This document shows, one piece after another, positions 5,639-8,917 of a stretch of DNA of 8,917 nucleotides. The stretch lies in assembly GCA_910589115.1 (NCBI GenBank), contig CAJUSB010000129.1:1-8917 (forward strand), in the 5' to 3' direction. The stretch's first letter is position 1, and each line of letters opens with the position of its first letter. The translations under genes and the position numbers were made by a program. Source of the DNA: an uncultured Clostridia bacterium. GTDB lineage: Bacteria > Bacillota > Clostridia > Oscillospirales > Butyricicoccaceae. The notes beneath the pieces were generated by a model. The model was not told the origin of the DNA. It searched no databases and saw only the letters and a list, made by a program, of their open reading frames with translations.

Positions 5639-5670
5639 CAGGTGGGACAGGCAAATGCCTGTCCCACCTG
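5639..5670. terminator. Perfect 15-bp hairpin between convergent hemB and tail genes
   Basis: CAGGTGGGACAGGCA (5639-5653) and TGCCTGTCCCACCTG (5656-5670) are exact inverted copies with only two bases between them. It lies 66 bp past the hemB stop and 226 bp past the stop of the convergent tail-module gene. On the minus strand it is followed by a weak pyrimidine run (TTCCCTTTTCCC), and on the plus strand there is no U-tract. A bidirectional transcription barrier is the likeliest role, but it could equally be one copy of a dispersed palindromic element. Confidence 0.5.
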
Positions 5671-5790
5671 TCGTAGGTGACCCGAAAAAAAAGGAAACGA
5701 TAAACGAAAGTAACTATACTCACATGCGGAAAAACTTGCCGAGGCAGCACAGATGAACGGGCATATCCGCCCCGCCCGCAGGCGATGGAA

Positions 5791-5853
5791 GGGAGTCCAG
5801 AGGGACGAGTCCCTCTGGCGCCGTCTGCGCAGGACCGCCCGCCGCGCAGGCGG
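5791..5853 (+). repeat. GC-rich palindromic intergenic repeat, copy 1
   Basis: GGGAGT is followed by CCAGAGGGAC (5797-5806) and its exact inverse GTCCCTCTGG (5809-5818), then by a second stem, CCGTCTGCGC (5821-5830) with GCGCAGGCGG (5844-5853), which pairs with one G-U. The GGGAGTCCAGAGGG...CCCTCTGGCG core recurs on the opposite strand at 8850-8876, so this is a repeated extragenic element. The remainder of the 324-bp gap between hemB and the tail gene (5671-5790 and 5854-5896) shows no gene I can support. Confidence 0.75.
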
Positions 5854-5896
5854 AGCAAACGGTAATCTCCAGCACTCACGAGTATAAAACAATGGC

Positions 5897-7318
5897 TTAA
5901 AGTGCGCCCATAATCTGTTCGATGGTATCTGCATCGTACCCTTTGGCCCGCAGATGGGCACGCGCTGCGGAAGGGCTGTATTCAGATACATCTATCATGT
6001 TCCGCGTCGTGTCGAGAATTGCGTCAAAATCCTCATTATAGGCAGCGTGATATTCTTTGCTCAAGCCGGTGCTTTTGCTGAAACCGTATTTCTTGTAGTT
6101 AGAAGCGATAAAGTTTTCCGGATGGCCGCTGTTGTACGCATCACGGAAAAGCCCGGCATAATCCTGTACTGTCCCGGCCCCGGCGCTGCCGGATGAGCCG
6201 GATGAAGCAGATGATCCGGATGAACGCCTGCCGCCGCTGCCGGAAGAAGATTTATTTCCGGCTTGCTTTGCCTGCACAGCGGCGAGATAGCTCTCAATTT
6301 CGCCGCTGGTCAGCCCTGCGGCGTTTGTCACGTCGTCAGATGGATTTACGCCCATTTTGAGCCATTCGAGCGCCTGTTTGAGGGCTTGCTGCTGAGTAGA
6401 TGCGGCGCTCTGCGCTTCATCCTGCGCACGGAGATATGCAGTTTCATCCGCATCGCGTGCACGCAGATAGTCTGTTTCTTCCCGGTAACGCGTATCCATT
6501 AGGCTGTCGCGGTTGACCTGATAATCTGCGGCCCAGTTCTTGTATGCACGGTCATACATACTGCGGCTCAGTTCCTGCACTCCGGCGAGCTGGTCGTGCA
6601 GCAGGCCGCGGTTTGCGTCCCAGGCATTCAGTGCATCGCTTCCGAGGCCGCGCAGGGTGTTTAGCTGGCTGGCGTACTGCTGACCTTCATTCAGCCACAT
6701 ATCATAGGCAAGTCCGTACAATTCAGGCACTTTGTCAGCCATTTTAGCGTTGTAATAATCTTGTGCTTGTGATGCGGCGTAGACGGCAGCGGTGCTTGAC
6801 TGTCCGCCGGTTGCTGCGGCGTAATCGCCAAGGGTGTCCTCACGTGCCCGCTGGCCTTCGCGGAGATAGGTTTTCTGATATTGCTGCCAGATGGGGTCGC
6901 TGTCCAGGTCATAGGAGAAGGGGCCGCGCCCGAGGTATTCGCTCAGCACCTTGTCGGTCTGCTGCTGATAGGGATTTTCAAACGGGCTGTAATTGACCAG
7001 AGAATCGGCGAGCTGTTCCAGGGTGTCCTGATAGGGGTCATCATAGCGGAAATAGCTGTCATCCCGGATGTAACCGGAGCCGTCCGCACCGCCGGAGTAG
7101 CCGCCGTACTGTTTACGAAAATCCTCCGTGCGGTCATGGATTGCTTTGGCTGCGGCAGTATCACCGCGTTTGGTTGCATTTACCCAGTCGTTTTTCAGTG
7201 TATACAGGCTGTTGCCGTAGCTGATATCTTTCTTTGCGAGGGCCTTGTCGGCATCGGACCAATTTTGCCCTGCGGCTGAGATCCCCTGTTCCAGCTCTTT
7301 CATGTTTTTGAATGCCAT
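5897..7318 (-). CDS. Phage virion-like protein, 473 residues, function unknown
   Basis: I do not recognise a named family, but the style is that of a phage structural or ejection protein. Residues 1-85 are an alpha-helical region ending in YGGYSGGADGSGY, a motif I recall from phage-derived proteins of gut Clostridia. Residues 98-345 are Gln/Ala/Tyr/Asp-rich and mostly helical, including DPIWQQYQKTYLREGQRAREDTLGDYAAATGG and AASQAQDYYNAKMADKVPELY, with a near-duplicated EETDYLRARDADETAYLRAQDEAQ at 280-303 suggesting a long helix. Residues 357-382 are a Ser/Gly linker. Residues 383-473 form a separate small C-terminal domain ending YSPSAARAHLRAKGYDADTIEQIMGAL. There is no signal peptide or membrane segment. 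The start is 2 bp after the stop of the fibre gene, with AAGGGAG inside that gene's end at 7328-7334, so the pair is translationally coupled. The co-transcribed S74 fibre supports a virion role, which remains inference. Confidence 0.8.
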   Translation of the reverse strand: MAFKNMKELEQGISAAGQNWSDADKALAKKDISYGNSLYTLKNDWVNATKRGDTAAAKAIHDRTEDFRKQYGGYSGGADGSGYIRDDSYFRYDDPYQDTLEQLADSLVNYSPFENPYQQQTDKVLSEYLGRGPFSYDLDSDPIWQQYQKTYLREGQRAREDTLGDYAAATGGQSSTAAVYAASQAQDYYNAKMADKVPELYGLAYDMWLNEGQQYASQLNTLRGLGSDALNAWDANRGLLHDQLAGVQELSRSMYDRAYKNWAADYQVNRDSLMDTRYREETDYLRARDADETAYLRAQDEAQSAASTQQQALKQALEWLKMGVNPSDDVTNAAGLTSGEIESYLAAVQAKQAGNKSSSGSGGRRSSGSSASSGSSGSAGAGTVQDYAGLFRDAYNSGHPENFIASNYKKYGFSKSTGLSKEYHAAYNEDFDAILDTTRNMIDVSEYSPSAARAHLRAKGYDADTIEQIMGAL

Positions 7319-7320
7319 GA

Positions 7321-8820
7321 TTACGCATCTCCCTTCATTTGTTCAATTTTGTGTTCAAGTGCATCTACCCTTGCAAGCAGCGCCTGTATCATAGCGGTAT
7401 TCAGCGCGGCGAGTTCGCCGTAGCGGATAGAGTACCGCCCGCCGCCGCCGTCCTCAGCCTGTGGATTATAGTCCTGCTGAACAAGCGCAGCAAAATCCTG
7501 ACGGGTGAGGCCTCCGGCGGCCAGAGCGTCACGCATTTGCTGGGCGATAAATCCAGTATGGAAGCGGCCGCTGCGGTTGTTGTTCATGCGGTAGCGTGCG
7601 GGGCGCAGTGCGCGGAAAAAATCCCCATACCGTTCTGCGATATCGAAGGAGATATCTTGTTTTAGCCGTTCATCGGACCAGTTTGCGGGTGAAATGGAGG
7701 CGTCGATATCATTGGAGCACACATAAATGCTTTCCGAACCGAATGCATCTTCTCCGGTGATGCGTGCGCCTGAATCGGATGCAAAGAAGTGGTTGCGGTA
7801 ACGGCTGGGGGCGAGGCCGCCGCCGCTGATATTCCGTGCTCTGGGGCCGCAGATCAGGATACCTTCGGTATTGAACAGGCCGGTAGAACCCTCACCCATT
7901 TCGATGTAGCCGTATTCGTTATTGAGTTCCAGGCGATCGAGCGCAACGGTACCAGTTGTGATGTTATCGCCGTTAATGGTGCTGCTGCCAGACCTGCGGA
8001 GATCGGTAAAGGTTACCATACCGGTAAAGTCGAAGCCGTCCACGGTCTGCTGCAGCTCGGAATATCTGCCACTAAGGTCAGAGACGGTGCTGACCAATCC
8101 GCTCGCAGTCTGACGCACGGTAGAAATGCTGCCTTCGGCGTTAGAAATACGGGATGAGAGGCTGTTCGCGGTCAGGTTGAGGGCGGCAAGATCGCCCTCG
8201 GCGCTGGTGACGCGTGCAGCAATACCTTTAGCGGTTAGGTTGATGCTGGAGAGATCGCCCTCGGCGCTGGTTATTCTGGCGGCCAGACCTCTGGCAGTTT
8301 GTTGCAGGGAGGAGAGGTCGCCTTCTGCACTGGACACACGGGAAGCCAGTCCGGACGCAGTCTGCTGCAGGGAAGAAAGGTTACCTTCTGCACTGGACAC
8401 ACGGGAAGTCAGTCCGGACGCGGTCTGTTGGAGCGAGCTGATATTCCCATCATGGTCACCAACGCGCTGAGAAATGCTGTTGGCGGTAATTTTCAATTCG
8501 GAGACGCCTTTTTCGGCATCCTGCACGCGGGCAGAGATTTGGTCGGCACGTACAGACAGTTCACCGAGGGCCTGGGAGCCGTTGCGTACTTGGGCGCTGA
8601 TTTCATCGGCGGTTTGCTTGAGGGTAGATATGGAACCGTCCGCACCTTCCAGGCGATTAAAGATCTCGTGATAGCCTTCGATGTTGTCGCCATCCAGATT
8701 TGACAGGACAAACTGAAGTGTTTCCTGAAGCTCCTGACAGAAGCTGTACAGGCGGCGGACGGTACCGGTGAGGTCGTCCGCTTGGAATCTTGGCAAAGAA
8801 TTTTCCGCAAAATAAGCCAT
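7321..8820 (-). CDS. Phage tail-fibre or tail-tip protein with 21-residue coiled-coil repeats and C-terminal S74 self-cleaving chaperone
   Basis: The protein is 499 residues from the ATG at 8818-8820, chosen over an in-frame ATG at 8838 because AAAGGAG (8829-8835) lies just before it and overlaps the longer version. Residues 1-61 are a possible virion-anchoring N-terminus. Residues 62-250 are nine 21-residue repeats, three heptads each, predicting a trimeric coiled-coil shaft. Residues 266-310 carry INGDNITTGTVALDRLEL, a pattern frequent in tail-tip proteins. Residues 320-380 are likely the receptor-facing or beta-rich section. Residues 380-499 match the peptidase S74 intramolecular chaperone: SDERLK with Ser382 and Lys387 as the expected dyad, RPARYRMN, HTGFIAQQ and a terminal helix (LNTAMIQALLARVDALEHKIEQM). 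In this family the domain trimerises the fibre and then cuts itself off just before the Ser. Cleavage should leave about 381 residues in the virion. The host receptor is unknown. Confidence 0.9.
   Translation of the reverse strand: MAYFAENSLPRFQADDLTGTVRRLYSFCQELQETLQFVLSNLDGDNIEGYHEIFNRLEGADGSISTLKQTADEISAQVRNGSQALGELSVRADQISARVQDAEKGVSELKITANSISQRVGDHDGNISSLQQTASGLTSRVSSAEGNLSSLQQTASGLASRVSSAEGDLSSLQQTARGLAARITSAEGDLSSINLTAKGIAARVTSAEGDLAALNLTANSLSSRISNAEGSISTVRQTASGLVSTVSDLSGRYSELQQTVDGFDFTGMVTFTDLRRSGSSTINGDNITTGTVALDRLELNNEYGYIEMGEGSTGLFNTEGILICGPRARNISGGGLAPSRYRNHFFASDSGARITGEDAFGSESIYVCSNDIDASISPANWSDERLKQDISFDIAERYGDFFRALRPARYRMNNNRSGRFHTGFIAQQMRDALAAGGLTRQDFAALVQQDYNPQAEDGGGGRYSIRYGELAALNTAMIQALLARVDALEHKIEQMKGDA
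8071..8637 (-). repeat. Nine tandem 63-bp repeats encoding the fibre shaft
   Basis: Residues 62-250 of the fibre divide exactly into nine units of 21 residues with no insertions or gaps. The consensus is roughly G-x-L-S-S-L-x, then x-T-A-x-G-L-x, then x-R-V-x-S-A-E. Units 4 and 5 (8323-8448) are nearly identical in protein and close in DNA, and units 6-8 are closely related, while units 1-3 and 9 have diverged. This suggests growth of the array by recent duplication in the middle. A partial tenth unit (GRYSELQQTVDGF) follows. Confidence 0.9.
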
Positions 8821-8840
8821 AAGGAACGCTCCTTTCAAAT

Positions 8841-8917
8841 GCCCCTGCCGCCAGAGGGCGCCGCCCTCTGGACTCCCGCCCCTCGCCGGGGAGGCGTCCT
8901 ACGCGGACAGCGGCAGG
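8841..8917 (-). repeat. GC-rich palindromic intergenic repeat, copy 2 (inverted relative to copy 1, reaches window edge)
   Basis: CCAGAGGGC (8851-8859) and GCCCTCTGG (8863-8871) form a perfect 9-bp stem. It is followed by CCCCTCGCCGGGGAGG, which can form a second stem, and both are enclosed by CCTGCCG (8844-8850) and CGGCAGG (8911-8917). On the minus strand the core reads GGGAGTCCAGAGGG...CCCTCTGGCG, the same as copy 1 on the plus strand. It lies immediately upstream of the fibre gene's ribosome binding site. It may extend beyond the window. Confidence 0.75.

Noticed and set aside
8126..8470. Plus-strand open frame with repeated SPSAL-type segments
   Set aside because: Its repeats are the complement of the 63-bp fibre repeats. 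Periodicity is inherited from the opposite strand and does not show a second gene.
8071..8637. CRISPR-like array suggested by regular 63-bp periodicity
   Set aside because: The units are contiguous coding repeats with no alternating unique spacers, and they translate into heptad-patterned coiled coil.

Overview
The window looks like a chromosomal piece of a Gram-positive Firmicute, most likely a gut Clostridium-type anaerobe of the Oscillospiraceae/Ruminococcaceae sort. This rests on the rpsF-ssb-rpsR order, strong AAAGGAGG ribosome binding sites, sigma-A promoters with 16-17 bp spacers, a secreted protein with two copper-amine-oxidase-N-type stalk repeats, and phage proteins of a style common in that group. 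The taxonomic call is an inference from family resemblance; no database search was possible.

Layout. At 1-758 lie two nested transposon remnants: the right end of an IS630-type element (plus strand) that appears to have jumped into a TA inside an already decayed IS3-family element (minus strand). At 777-2049 is the ribosomal operon rpsF-ssb-rpsR (minus strand), with a clear promoter, a short structured leader and a hairpin after rpsR. At 2193-3626 is a self-contained transcription unit for a secreted stalk-repeat protein (promoter, signal peptide, terminator). At 3703-4188 is another one-gene unit for a 108-residue coiled-coil protein with a basic linker. Divergent to it is hemB (4586-5572, plus strand) with a consensus promoter and a leader of about 210 nt.

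From 5897 to 8820 two translationally coupled minus-strand genes look like the end of a phage late operon: a fibre or tail-tip protein with nine 21-residue coiled-coil repeats and a C-terminal self-cleaving S74 chaperone domain, followed by a 473-residue virion-like protein of unknown function. The pair is bracketed by two related GC-rich palindromic repeats in opposite orientation (around 5791-5853 and 8841-8917). A perfect 15-bp hairpin at 5639-5670 separates the tail genes from convergent hemB.

The genes do not form one pathway. Housekeeping units (translation and single-strand DNA binding, tetrapyrrole synthesis) are interleaved with mobile DNA on the left and a phage-derived module on the right. 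I see no CRISPR array, tRNA, integrase or recognisable defence system. The most novel material is the tail module with its flanking repeats, the unassigned 473-residue protein and the unassigned 108-residue protein.
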